Shown here piece by piece: positions 57,452 to 64,000 of a stretch of 64,000 nucleotides of DNA. Each line of letters starts with the position of its first letter. Position 1 is the stretch's first letter. The notes under the pieces were generated by a model. The model had not been told where the DNA came from and searched no databases. It saw only the letters and a program-made list of their open reading frames with translations. The position numbers were made by a program, and so were the translations under genes. This DNA is from DATHBD01 sp035296325 (GTDB taxonomy: Bacteria > Actinomycetota > Actinomycetes > Mycobacteriales > Micromonosporaceae). The DNA is taken from assembly GCA_035296325.1 (NCBI GenBank), contig DATHBD010000051.1:186001-250000 (forward strand), in the 5' to 3' direction.

Positions 57452-58552
57452 CTACTGTTGGGCCTTGGCCTCCTGCGTGGGCGCTTCGACCTCGGCCTCC
57501 TTCGCCAATTGGTGAAGATCCTTGGCGATCTGCTCCTGTAGGAGCGCCTTCTCGGTCGCCTCCTCCGCCAGGCGCTGCTGCTCCCGCGCGATCTCCTGCT
57601 GCCGCCGCGTCACCGCAGCCGCGTCTCCCTCCAACCGGTGCTGCCGCCGCGCAAGCTCCAGCTGCCGCCGCGCGTTCTCCTGCTGCCGCCTCGCCTCCCC
57701 CGACGCCTGCTCCGCCACCCCCTTGTGCTCCGCCGCGATCTGCACCTGCCGCTGCACCTCCTCACCCGCGGCCTTCGCACGCGTCTCCTGCTGGCGCGCC
57801 AGCTCCTCCTGACGCCGCGCCTCCTCAGCAAACTGCCGCGCACTTCCGCGCTGCGTCACCGCTTCCTGATGGTGCCGCTGCGCCGCCGCGGCCGCGGCGT
57901 TCGCCAGATCCCCGGTGCGCGCCGACACCACCCCGGTCAATGAGGCCACCAACGCCAACACCAGCAACGACGCCACACCCACCGACCACAACCGCCGCAC
58001 CCGACGATGCTGACGAACGTCCTCCCCCTCCAACTCGTCCTTACTCACCCCATGCATCGGCGCAGCCAACTGCGCGATCGCATCCCGAAACCGCGAATGC
58101 CGCAGACTCAACTGCAGATCATCGCGAGCCCACCGCAGATCCAGATACAGCGGCTCTTCGGCGAACACGCCCCGCAACGCCGCCGGCACCGCCGTAGACG
58201 ATTCGTCGAAGTCCTCGGTTGCCGAATCCCAGCGCCACTCACCATCCGTCACCACCGGCAGGATCCGACCCGTCGACTTCGTCGCCACCCAGTGCTCGAT
58301 CTCCCGGTTCACCCACGGCGACCGCGCCGCCTCCGGCGACGCGAACAATACGAAGAACTTCGAACCGTCCAAAGCCTGCTGAATCGACGACCACAATCCA
58401 GGCGTCACCGCCAACCCGGTCTGATCCCGGAAAATCCACAACGCCCGACGACGATGCCACGGCTTCGCCAACCGATGCAGACCCCGCTGCACCGCCGGCG
58501 CCAACCGACCATCCGCAGCATGGCTATACGAAATGAATCCATCGAAACCCAT
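57452..58552 (-). CDS. TIR domain - transmembrane - coiled-coil protein
   Basis: 366 residues from ATG 58552 (MGFDGFISYSHAADGRLAPA). Residues 1-~140 are a bacterial TIR domain: FISYSH, RALWIFRDQTGLAVTPGLW, SKFFVLFASPEAARSPWVNR followed by EIEHW, with Glu 84 in the SPWxxxE motif as the likely NADase glutamate. One TM helix spans ~189-209 (WSVGVASLLVLALVASLTGV). The rest (~215-366) is a highly charged Arg/Glu/Gln/Ala coiled coil. I recall similar TIR-TM proteins that end in WD40 repeats; here a coiled coil replaces them. An immune or stress effector that oligomerises at the membrane is possible; no partner gene of a known defence system is adjacent. Confidence 0.9.
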   Translation of the reverse strand: MGFDGFISYSHAADGRLAPAVQRGLHRLAKPWHRRRALWIFRDQTGLAVTPGLWSSIQQALDGSKFFVLFASPEAARSPWVNREIEHWVATKSTGRILPVVTDGEWRWDSATEDFDESSTAVPAALRGVFAEEPLYLDLRWARDDLQLSLRHSRFRDAIAQLAAPMHGVSKDELEGEDVRQHRRVRRLWSVGVASLLVLALVASLTGVVSARTGDLANAAAAAAQRHHQEAVTQRGSARQFAEEARRQEELARQQETRAKAAGEEVQRQVQIAAEHKGVAEQASGEARRQQENARRQLELARRQHRLEGDAAAVTRRQQEIAREQQRLAEEATEKALLQEQIAKDLHQLAKEAEVEAPTQEAKAQQ

Positions 58553-58767
58553 GACGAGTTCCCCCGTAGTCGATACGTCGGCGCGCCGACCGATTCTCCA
58601 TGCTCGGGTGCCATAGGAGAAGAGCGCAGGCCACCCCCCGGGGCCGAAGTCCACACTTGATCTTGAGTTCCAGTCGTGGCGCATCGAGCAAGGTCACAAC
58701 ATGCCTCGCATCCGCACGCGCCCGGACGGGGTCGCCTCCGCTGCCGGAATCGAAGAAGATAGCGCCC

Positions 58768-59334
58768 ATGGATACGGGCACAGTGGACTTGCTACCGAGC
58801 GAGCGGCTTCTATGGGAGGGCCGCCCGACTCGACACCGGCTGTTCCGGCCGGCGGATGCGCTCCTCATCCCGTTCAGCGTTCTCTGGTGCGGGTTCGCCA
58901 TCTTTTGGGAGATCTCCGTGCTGACGGAAGGGACCGGCGGGGATGACGAGCCACCGTTGTTCTTCGCGCTGTGGGGCATCCCGTTCGTGCTGATGGGCCT
59001 GTACCTGGTCGTCGGACGGTTCGTCGTGCGCGCCGTCGCTTCGCGCCGCACCCGGTACATGGTCACCGACCAGCGCGTGGTGATCATCGGTGGGTTCTCC
59101 GGCACCCGGACCAAGGCGTCCTACCTGAAGTCTCTACCGCCGCCTGTCATTAACGAGCTACCGGACCGCTCCGGCAGCCTGGCCTTCGGCGCCTTCCCCG
59201 GCGTCTGGGACACGATGAGCAATGGAACGAAGGGATGGGGGCCGTGGGCCGTGGAGCCGCCCGGCGGTCCCGTGATGCGAGACATCCCCGAGGTCCGTCG
59301 GGTCCGTGATTTGGTGGCGACGTCCCAGCGGTAG
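58768..59334 (+). CDS. Two-TM protein with PH-like domain
   Basis: 188 residues from ATG 58768 (MDTGTVDLLPSERLLWEGRP). Two TM helices (ADALLIPFSVLWCGFAIFWE and FALWGIPFVLMGLYLVVGRF) are followed by a PH-like sheet: RRTRYMVTDQRVVIIGGFSG, ASYLKSLPPPVINELPDRSG and GSLAFG. The LLPGERLLWEGRP...YxVTDQRVV pattern is a common bacterial PH-domain membrane family. Divergent from the TIR gene, 215 bp apart. Confidence 0.85.
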   Translation: MDTGTVDLLPSERLLWEGRPTRHRLFRPADALLIPFSVLWCGFAIFWEISVLTEGTGGDDEPPLFFALWGIPFVLMGLYLVVGRFVVRAVASRRTRYMVTDQRVVIIGGFSGTRTKASYLKSLPPPVINELPDRSGSLAFGAFPGVWDTMSNGTKGWGPWAVEPPGGPVMRDIPEVRRVRDLVATSQR

Positions 59335-59458
59335 CCGAGGTAAGCCACTGCGGCATACCCGTACGCCGCGACCACAATGTCTGCACCACAACCAGGACGG
59401 CACCCCGGTCCGGCGGTCGACGACGGCGCTCATCCCGCGAGGATAGCCGGCCGGGACG

Positions 59459-61594
59459 TTATTGATCTCCGGCCGGCTGCCCGCCGATCTCCGCCAGGGC
59501 GAGGGCCGCCTCCGGCCCCTCGTCGAGCAGCGCGCGCAGGCCGGATTCGTCCAGCACCGGCACCTTCAACGCCACCGCCTTGTCGTACTTCGAACCCGGC
59601 GACTCCCCCACGACCACGAAGCTGGTCTTCTTCGACACCGAGCCACTCACCTTGCCCCCACGGTCCGTCACCGCCTCGGTCACCTCGTCACGGGAGAACC
59701 CGTCCAGCGAGCCGGTGACGACGAGGGTGATCCCGGCGAGCGGCCGAGGGCCCGCGTCGACCCGCTCCTCCGCCATCCGAACCCCGGCCTCACGCCATTG
59801 ACGCACCACCGCGCGATGCCAGTCGACGGCGAACCACTCCTTGATCGACGCGGCGATGGTCGGGCCGACCCGCTCCACCGCGGCCAGCTCCTCGACGGTG
59901 GCGGCTTCGATCGCGTCCATTGAGCCCAGCTCGTTGGCGAGCGCCTGGGCCGCGGTCGGCCCGACGTGGCGGATCGACAACGCCACCAGAACCCGCCACA
60001 GTGGACGGTCCTTGGCCTCGGCGAGGTTCGCCAGTAGGCGGCGGGCATTGCTGCCGAGGGTGCCGTCCTTGTTCACGAAGAACGGGGAGCTGGCCAGCCG
60101 GTCGGCGTCGAGTGCGAACAACTCGCCCTCGTCGGTGATCACGTGCGACTCCAGCAGCGCCATCGCCGCCTTGTATCCCAGCACCTCGATGTCGAACGCG
60201 CCGCGACCGGCGATGTGGAACACCCGCTCCCGGAGTTGCGCCGGGCAGGACCGCGTGTTCGGACACCGGATGTCGGCGTCGCCCTCCTTCGCGGGGGCCA
60301 GCGCGGTGTCGCACTCCGGACAGCGCTCCGGCATCACGAACGGGCGCTCCGTGCCGTCGCGCTGATCGGCGACCGGGCCGAGCACCTCGGGAATCACCTC
60401 GCCGGCCCGGCGCACCACCACGGTGTCGCCGATCAGCACGCCCTTGCGCGCCACTTCGGACGCGTTGTGCAGGGTCGCGGTGGTCACCGTGACGCCGCCG
60501 ACGGCGACCGGCTCCAGGACGGCGTACGGCGTGACCCGGCCGGTACGGCCCACGTTGACCTTGATGTCGAGCAGCCGGGTCATCGCCTCCTCCGGCGCGT
60601 ACTTGTACGCGATGGCCCAGCGCGGCGCCTTGCTCGTCGCGCCGAGCCGGCGTTGGACGGAGACCTGGTCGACCTTGACCACCACGCCGTCCATCTCGTG
60701 CTCCACCTCGTGGCGGTGCTCGGCGTAGTGGTCGGTGTAGGCCCGCACACCGGCCAGGTCGTCGGCGACCTTCCAGCGCGGGCTGGTCGGCAGACCCCAG
60801 CCGGCGAGGGCCTCGTACGCCGCCGACTGCGCCGTCGGCTCGAACCCCCGCCGGGCGCCGATGCCGTGCACGATGCAGTGCAGCGGCCGGGACGCGGTGA
60901 CCCGCGGGTCCTTCTGCCGCAGCGACCCGGACGCCGCGTTGCGCGGATTTGCGAACGGGCGCTCGCCGGCTGCCACCAATGCGGCGTTGAGGTCGGCGAA
61001 CGCGGCGACCGGGAAGAAGATCTCGCCGCGCACCTCCAGGAACCCGGGCACGTCCGCGCCGGTCAGGCGCTCCGGGATGTCGCGGATGGTACGGACGTTC
61101 AGGGTCACGTCCTCCCCGGTGCGCCCGTCGCCGCGGGTGGCGGCCCGGACCAGCCGGCCCTTCTCGTACGTCAGATTGATCGCCAAGCCGTCGATCTTGA
61201 GCTCGCAGAGATAGCGCACCGGGCCGCCGGCGTCGCGCTCGACCCGCTCCGCCCACGCGGCGAACTCCTCGTCGGTCAGCGCGTTGTCCAGGCTCAGCAT
61301 GCGCTCGGCATGGGTGACCGGGGCGAACTCGGTCGAGTAGGCCCCGCCGACCCGCTGGGTGGGCGAGTCCGGGGTGCGCAGCGCCGGAAACTCCTCCTCG
61401 AGCGCCTCCAGCTCCCGCATCAGCTTGTCGTAGCGCGCGTCATCGACGCTCGGCGACTGCAGGACGTAGTACCGGTACTGGTGCTCGTCGACCTCCTGAC
61501 TCAGCTCGTTGTGCCGCTCCCGAGCCTCAGGCGACGGCTGAGCACCCGGCCCCTCCGGAACCGTCCCGGCCACCCCAGTCGCGTCCTCGCTCAC
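59459..61594 (-). CDS. ligA: NAD-dependent DNA ligase
   Basis: 711 residues from GTG 61594, with AGGAGG at 6 nt; the frame opens further upstream without support. Essential ligase that seals nicks using NAD. Ia domain (HQYRYYVLQSPSVDDARYD), adenylated lysine in CELKIDGLAINL, ATRGDGRTGEDVT, then the OB fold, a zinc finger (CPECD...CPNTRSCP), HhH repeats and a C-terminal BRCT domain (LAGITLVVTGSLDGFSRDEV). The upstream MetE-like gene matches Rv3014c-Rv3015c order. Confidence 0.97.
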   Translation of the reverse strand: MSEDATGVAGTVPEGPGAQPSPEARERHNELSQEVDEHQYRYYVLQSPSVDDARYDKLMRELEALEEEFPALRTPDSPTQRVGGAYSTEFAPVTHAERMLSLDNALTDEEFAAWAERVERDAGGPVRYLCELKIDGLAINLTYEKGRLVRAATRGDGRTGEDVTLNVRTIRDIPERLTGADVPGFLEVRGEIFFPVAAFADLNAALVAAGERPFANPRNAASGSLRQKDPRVTASRPLHCIVHGIGARRGFEPTAQSAAYEALAGWGLPTSPRWKVADDLAGVRAYTDHYAEHRHEVEHEMDGVVVKVDQVSVQRRLGATSKAPRWAIAYKYAPEEAMTRLLDIKVNVGRTGRVTPYAVLEPVAVGGVTVTTATLHNASEVARKGVLIGDTVVVRRAGEVIPEVLGPVADQRDGTERPFVMPERCPECDTALAPAKEGDADIRCPNTRSCPAQLRERVFHIAGRGAFDIEVLGYKAAMALLESHVITDEGELFALDADRLASSPFFVNKDGTLGSNARRLLANLAEAKDRPLWRVLVALSIRHVGPTAAQALANELGSMDAIEAATVEELAAVERVGPTIAASIKEWFAVDWHRAVVRQWREAGVRMAEERVDAGPRPLAGITLVVTGSLDGFSRDEVTEAVTDRGGKVSGSVSKKTSFVVVGESPGSKYDKAVALKVPVLDESGLRALLDEGPEAALALAEIGGQPAGDQ

Positions 61595-61740
61595 GCCATC
61601 CTCCTGTTTCCGCACTGCCTCGCAGGCTAGCGCGGGGGTCTGACGATCCGGGCCCCACCAGGCACTACCCTGACCGACGTGACCGACGCTTCGCCCAGGT
61701 CGGCGCTCGCCGGCGTGCGGGTGCCCCACCTGGGGGCTGC

Positions 61741-62103
61741 ATGATCGACATCGACACCGACTCGCCGGTGCCGCCGTACGAACAGGTGCGACTCGGTATC
61801 GCGGCACGAGCCCGCAGCGGCAGCCTGCCCGCCGGCACCCGGCTGCCCGCCGTCCGACAGCTCGCCGCGGACCTGGGGTTGGCCGCCAACACCGTGGCCC
61901 GGGCGTACCGGGAACTGGAGCAGGCGGGACTCGTCGAGACGCGGGGCCGGCACGGCACCGTGATCACCGCGCAGGCCTCCGGCGTCCCGCCGGAGGCGCA
62001 GCGGCTCGCGACCGCCTACGCCGAGCAGACCCGCCGGCTCGGCGTGCAGCCGGAGCAGGCGCTGAGCCTGGTGCGGGCCGCGCTGGGCCTGCCGCCCGGC
62101 TGA
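61741..62103 (+). CDS. GntR-family regulator, YtrA type
   Basis: 120 residues from ATG 61741. The GntR winged helix reads SPVPPYEQVRLGIAARARSG, LPAGTRLPAVRQLAADLGLA and NTVARAYRELEQAGLVETRG, with a short ~45-residue dimerisation tail typical of the YtrA subfamily, which usually controls ABC transporters. No such transporter is adjacent. Confidence 0.9.
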   Translation: MIDIDTDSPVPPYEQVRLGIAARARSGSLPAGTRLPAVRQLAADLGLAANTVARAYRELEQAGLVETRGRHGTVITAQASGVPPEAQRLATAYAEQTRRLGVQPEQALSLVRAALGLPPG

Positions 62104-62117
62104 GGACCGTCGACCGG

Positions 62118-62414
62118 CTACCGGGCGTCACCCGGTGCGGCCTCGCCGGCCTCTGCCACGATCGCCTCGGCGACCCGGTGGAGTTCAGCGGCGTCCGGCT
62201 GGAACGCCTCGGCGATGTCCGGGTGCAGGCTCTCCCGGGTGGTGCTGAGCAACTGCTCGGACACCTCGGCCACCGGCTCGCCGTCGTACTGCTGCTCGAC
62301 CTCCTGAGCGGCCACCTGCAGCGCCGAGCTGAGCTGCGCCTCGAGTGGCTTGTGGAGATGGCGCGCCGTCGGGGGCAGCGCGTCGGGGTCCAGGGAAACG
62401 TGCGGCTCAACCAT
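62118..62414 (-). CDS. Small acidic conserved hypothetical protein
   Basis: 98 residues from ATG 62414. Mostly alpha-helical and acidic (PLEAQLSSALQVAAQEVEQQ, DAAELHRVAEAIVAEAGEAA). No family recognised; the coding bias is good. Convergent with the GntR gene, 14 bp apart. Confidence 0.7.
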   Translation of the reverse strand: MVEPHVSLDPDALPPTARHLHKPLEAQLSSALQVAAQEVEQQYDGEPVAEVSEQLLSTTRESLHPDIAEAFQPDAAELHRVAEAIVAEAGEAAPGDAR

Positions 62415-62516
62415 GCGAGGACACTACCCATCGATGTTCACGAGAACCACTCATCCCGCTGAGACGGAGGTCTGGAGCGGAAACCCGGATGTTTCTCCTG
62501 GGTCGTTTGGCATTCA

Positions 62517-63164
62517 ATGGGCATTGTGATCAGGATGCAGGCCGTCATTGAGGTACCGGTCCTCGATGCCGGATGGCCGCGGCCATGGCCGGTCGCATCG
62601 ATAGCCCCCGGATCGTGGTTGCGGCTCGATGCAGGCTGTGCCGACGAGGAAGTCGGGCTTTTCGTGGCCGCGCTGGCTCAACATCTCGATGTCGACGCTC
62701 CGGCGGGGCGTGACCAGGTTGTAACCGCACTGCTCAGCGAGGAACTCCTCATCCTTGCCGGTGGTCTGCAAGTGATCGACACCGTCACCGGAATGACGGT
62801 GGTGCCGGGCTGCTGCGCCGGGCTGGAGGACTGGCGGGATTGGGCGCAGGTGCTCCACGGGGACTCGCCGTGGCTGGGCCACGACCCAGGCCCCGAGGTC
62901 GAGATCGCCGGGGACGATTTGCGCGTGTGGCAGGACGGCGGCCCGAACCGTCGCCACGGCCGGCTTGCGCGGATAAACGTCGCGATGCACCGGCATCTGT
63001 TGCCTGAACTGCTGACGACGGTGCAGCAGGATCTGGTGGGCTTCCTCGCCGCGCTGGATGCTTGGACGAGGCGCATCGGGATCGGCGAGAGCGGCTCTGC
63101 CCTCGTCGAGGCCGTCAATCGGAACTTCACCATCACAGCGCCGTTGGACCTGGCAACCGTTTGA
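62517..63164 (+). CDS. Conserved actinobacterial hypothetical protein
   Basis: 215 residues from ATG 62517. Clear motifs: PVLDAGWPRPWPVASIAPGS, PGCCAGLEDWRDWAQVL, GDSPWLGHDPGPEVEI and VWQDGG. I recall similar actinomycete proteins of ~210 residues without function. The CCxGLEDW...SPWLGHDP block is the most diagnostic part. Confidence 0.78.
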   Translation: MGIVIRMQAVIEVPVLDAGWPRPWPVASIAPGSWLRLDAGCADEEVGLFVAALAQHLDVDAPAGRDQVVTALLSEELLILAGGLQVIDTVTGMTVVPGCCAGLEDWRDWAQVLHGDSPWLGHDPGPEVEIAGDDLRVWQDGGPNRRHGRLARINVAMHRHLLPELLTTVQQDLVGFLAALDAWTRRIGIGESGSALVEAVNRNFTITAPLDLATV

Positions 63165-63241
63165 GCTGAGGCCATGACAGATGGATTCGACAATCGCCTG
63201 CGACCCACCAGGAAACCGCACGGCTGATCGCCGCATCGGCT

Positions 63242-64000
63242 TCAGGCGGCGGCGTCGTCGGCGAGGCGCTGGCCGGCCTCTCGGCACGCGGCGAGGATCG
63301 GCTTCACCTGCTCCAGTGCCGTCCCGGCCAGCCCGCACGACGGTGTGACGACCACCTGGGCCAGCTTGGCCGCCGGGAAGCCCAGCTTGCGCCAGACCTC
63401 CCGAATCCGGTCGGCGATCTCCGTCGAGGACGGCGGCCGGGCGGCCGACGAGACCCGAGGGTCGGCCGCACCCGCGAACACGCCGAGACCCGCGTCGATC
63501 AGCTCCCCGAGCGGGTCGAGGTCGCCGACGAGAGCGAGGTCGACGGCGACGGCCGCGGCGCCCGCCTCCCGCAGCAGGTCCAGTGGTACGTCGGGGGCGC
63601 AGCAGTGCAGCACGACCGGCACCCCGACCGCGTCGATCACCGATGTCAGTGCGGCCCGGACCACCGCCGGCTGCACGGAGCGCAGCGTGGCGAGGCCGCT
63701 CTCGGTGGGCACCCGGGCAGCGAGTACGGCCGGCAGCGACGGCTCATCCAACTGGAGCACCACCGTCGCGCCGGGCAGCCGGGCCCGCACCTGCGCCACA
63801 TGGGCCTGCAGGCCGTCGGCGAGCGATGCGGCGAGATCGCGTGCTGCGCCCGGATCCCGCAGCAGTCGGCCACCGATCGGCAGCTCCAGCGATGCGGCGA
63901 GCGTCCACGGCCCGACCGCCTGGATCTTGAACGTCCCGCGGTACTCCGATGCCTGCTCGAGCAGCGTGTCGAGGTCGCGCTCCAGCAGGTCGAGCGCTCC
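63242..64000 (-). CDS. MetE-like (B12-independent) methionine synthase family protein, C-terminal part
   Basis: The frame is open on the minus strand from the window end to the stop at 63242, so the 5' end is missing; about 252 residues are visible. The MetE C-terminal barrel reads YRGTFKIQAVGPWTLAASLE, VVLQLDEPSLPAVLA, VVLHCCAPDVPLDLLREAG (the HCC zinc region) and TPSCGLAGT (third Cys). In M. tuberculosis the protein upstream of ligA (Rv3015c) is of this type. These shorter relatives may be methyltransferases with substrates other than homocysteine. Confidence 0.88.
   Translation of the reverse strand, partial: GALDLLERDLDTLLEQASEYRGTFKIQAVGPWTLAASLELPIGGRLLRDPGAARDLAASLADGLQAHVAQVRARLPGATVVLQLDEPSLPAVLAARVPTESGLATLRSVQPAVVRAALTSVIDAVGVPVVLHCCAPDVPLDLLREAGAAAVAVDLALVGDLDPLGELIDAGLGVFAGAADPRVSSAARPPSSTEIADRIREVWRKLGFPAAKLAQVVVTPSCGLAGTALEQVKPILAACREAGQRLADDAAA

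Noticed and set aside
1..64000. Prophage, IS element, integrative element or CRISPR array
   Set aside because: No transposase, integrase, phage structural protein or regular direct-repeat array was seen. The tRNA genes at 10.6-10.8 kb have no partial tRNA duplicate nearby that would mark an attachment site.

Overview
The window is chromosomal DNA from a high-GC actinomycete. By gene content, codon use and protein style it is most likely a member of the Micromonosporaceae (Micromonospora or a close relative). The evidence is very strong G/C at third codon positions, frequent GTG starts, ATGA stop/start overlaps, an H1-like lysine/alanine tail on HU, F420-type and DUF families typical of actinobacteria, and a gene order that matches the ppk - mutT1 - hupB - leuDC - (tRNA-Glu/Gln) - leuB - serA - ilvCNB - cfp6-like - gatBAC - ligA stretch I remember from Mycobacterium tuberculosis. 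I see no prophage, insertion sequence, integron, CRISPR array or biosynthetic gene cluster.

Layout. (1) 1-4.6 kb: polyphosphate kinase (5' end cut by the window), a degenerate CYTH/CHAD protein and a MutT1-type Nudix/phosphatase, closed by a strong terminator. (2) 4.6-8.2 kb: hupB, then leuC-leuD with a divergent IclR-type regulator. (3) 8.2-10.5 kb: a deaminase, a luciferase-like oxidoreductase and a lincosamide-nucleotidyltransferase-like gene. (4) 10.6-15.1 kb: tRNA-Glu and tRNA-Gln, an FAH-family enzyme, a conserved unknown, an HTH/membrane/peptidoglycan-binding protein and a secreted NlpC/P60-like protein. (5) 15.4-18.6 kb: a tightly coupled four-gene operon of a divergent Lgt-like protein, a two-TM protein, an MJ0619/Tes-like radical SAM enzyme and a small membrane protein. 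This is the best candidate for an undescribed system. (6) 18.7-21.7 kb: an arginase-fold protein and two tandem membrane-anchored EEP nuclease/phosphatases.

(7) 21.6-37.9 kb: the branched-chain amino acid and serine block: cimA, ilvE, leuB, serA, ilvC, ilvN, ilvB (all minus strand) and divergent ilvD. A secreted PIG-L deacetylase with a lectin-like propeller and a GGDEF-EAL protein are interleaved. Both cimA and ilvB are preceded by transcription attenuators: a short leader peptide rich in Leu/Ile/Val, a shared TAGCGCGCC at the stop codon, and a terminator hairpin with a U-tract. The ilvB leader peptide seems to be translated from a leaderless transcript. Together with leuCD this block gives almost the full Ile/Val/Leu pathway, including the threonine-independent citramalate route.

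(8) 38-45.7 kb: membrane protein, lipoprotein hydrolase, sodium:solute symporter with a small partner, and glyA under a ZTP (pfl) riboswitch whose 3' part can pair with the glyA Shine-Dalgarno; then a PH-domain protein, a small conserved protein and a 2-hydroxyacid dehydrogenase. (9) 45.9-51 kb: exported proteins: a trypsin-fold protein with FG-GAP repeats that lacks the catalytic His and Asp, a glucose/sorbosone dehydrogenase-like lipoprotein and a metallophosphoesterase. (10) 51-55.5 kb: gatB, gatA and gatC, with gatA and gatB separated by DUF4236 and DUF6193 genes. (11) 55.7-64 kb: Tat-exported PhoD phosphatase, a TIR-TM-coiled-coil protein, a PH-like membrane protein, ligA, a YtrA-type GntR regulator, two unknown proteins and a truncated MetE-like gene.
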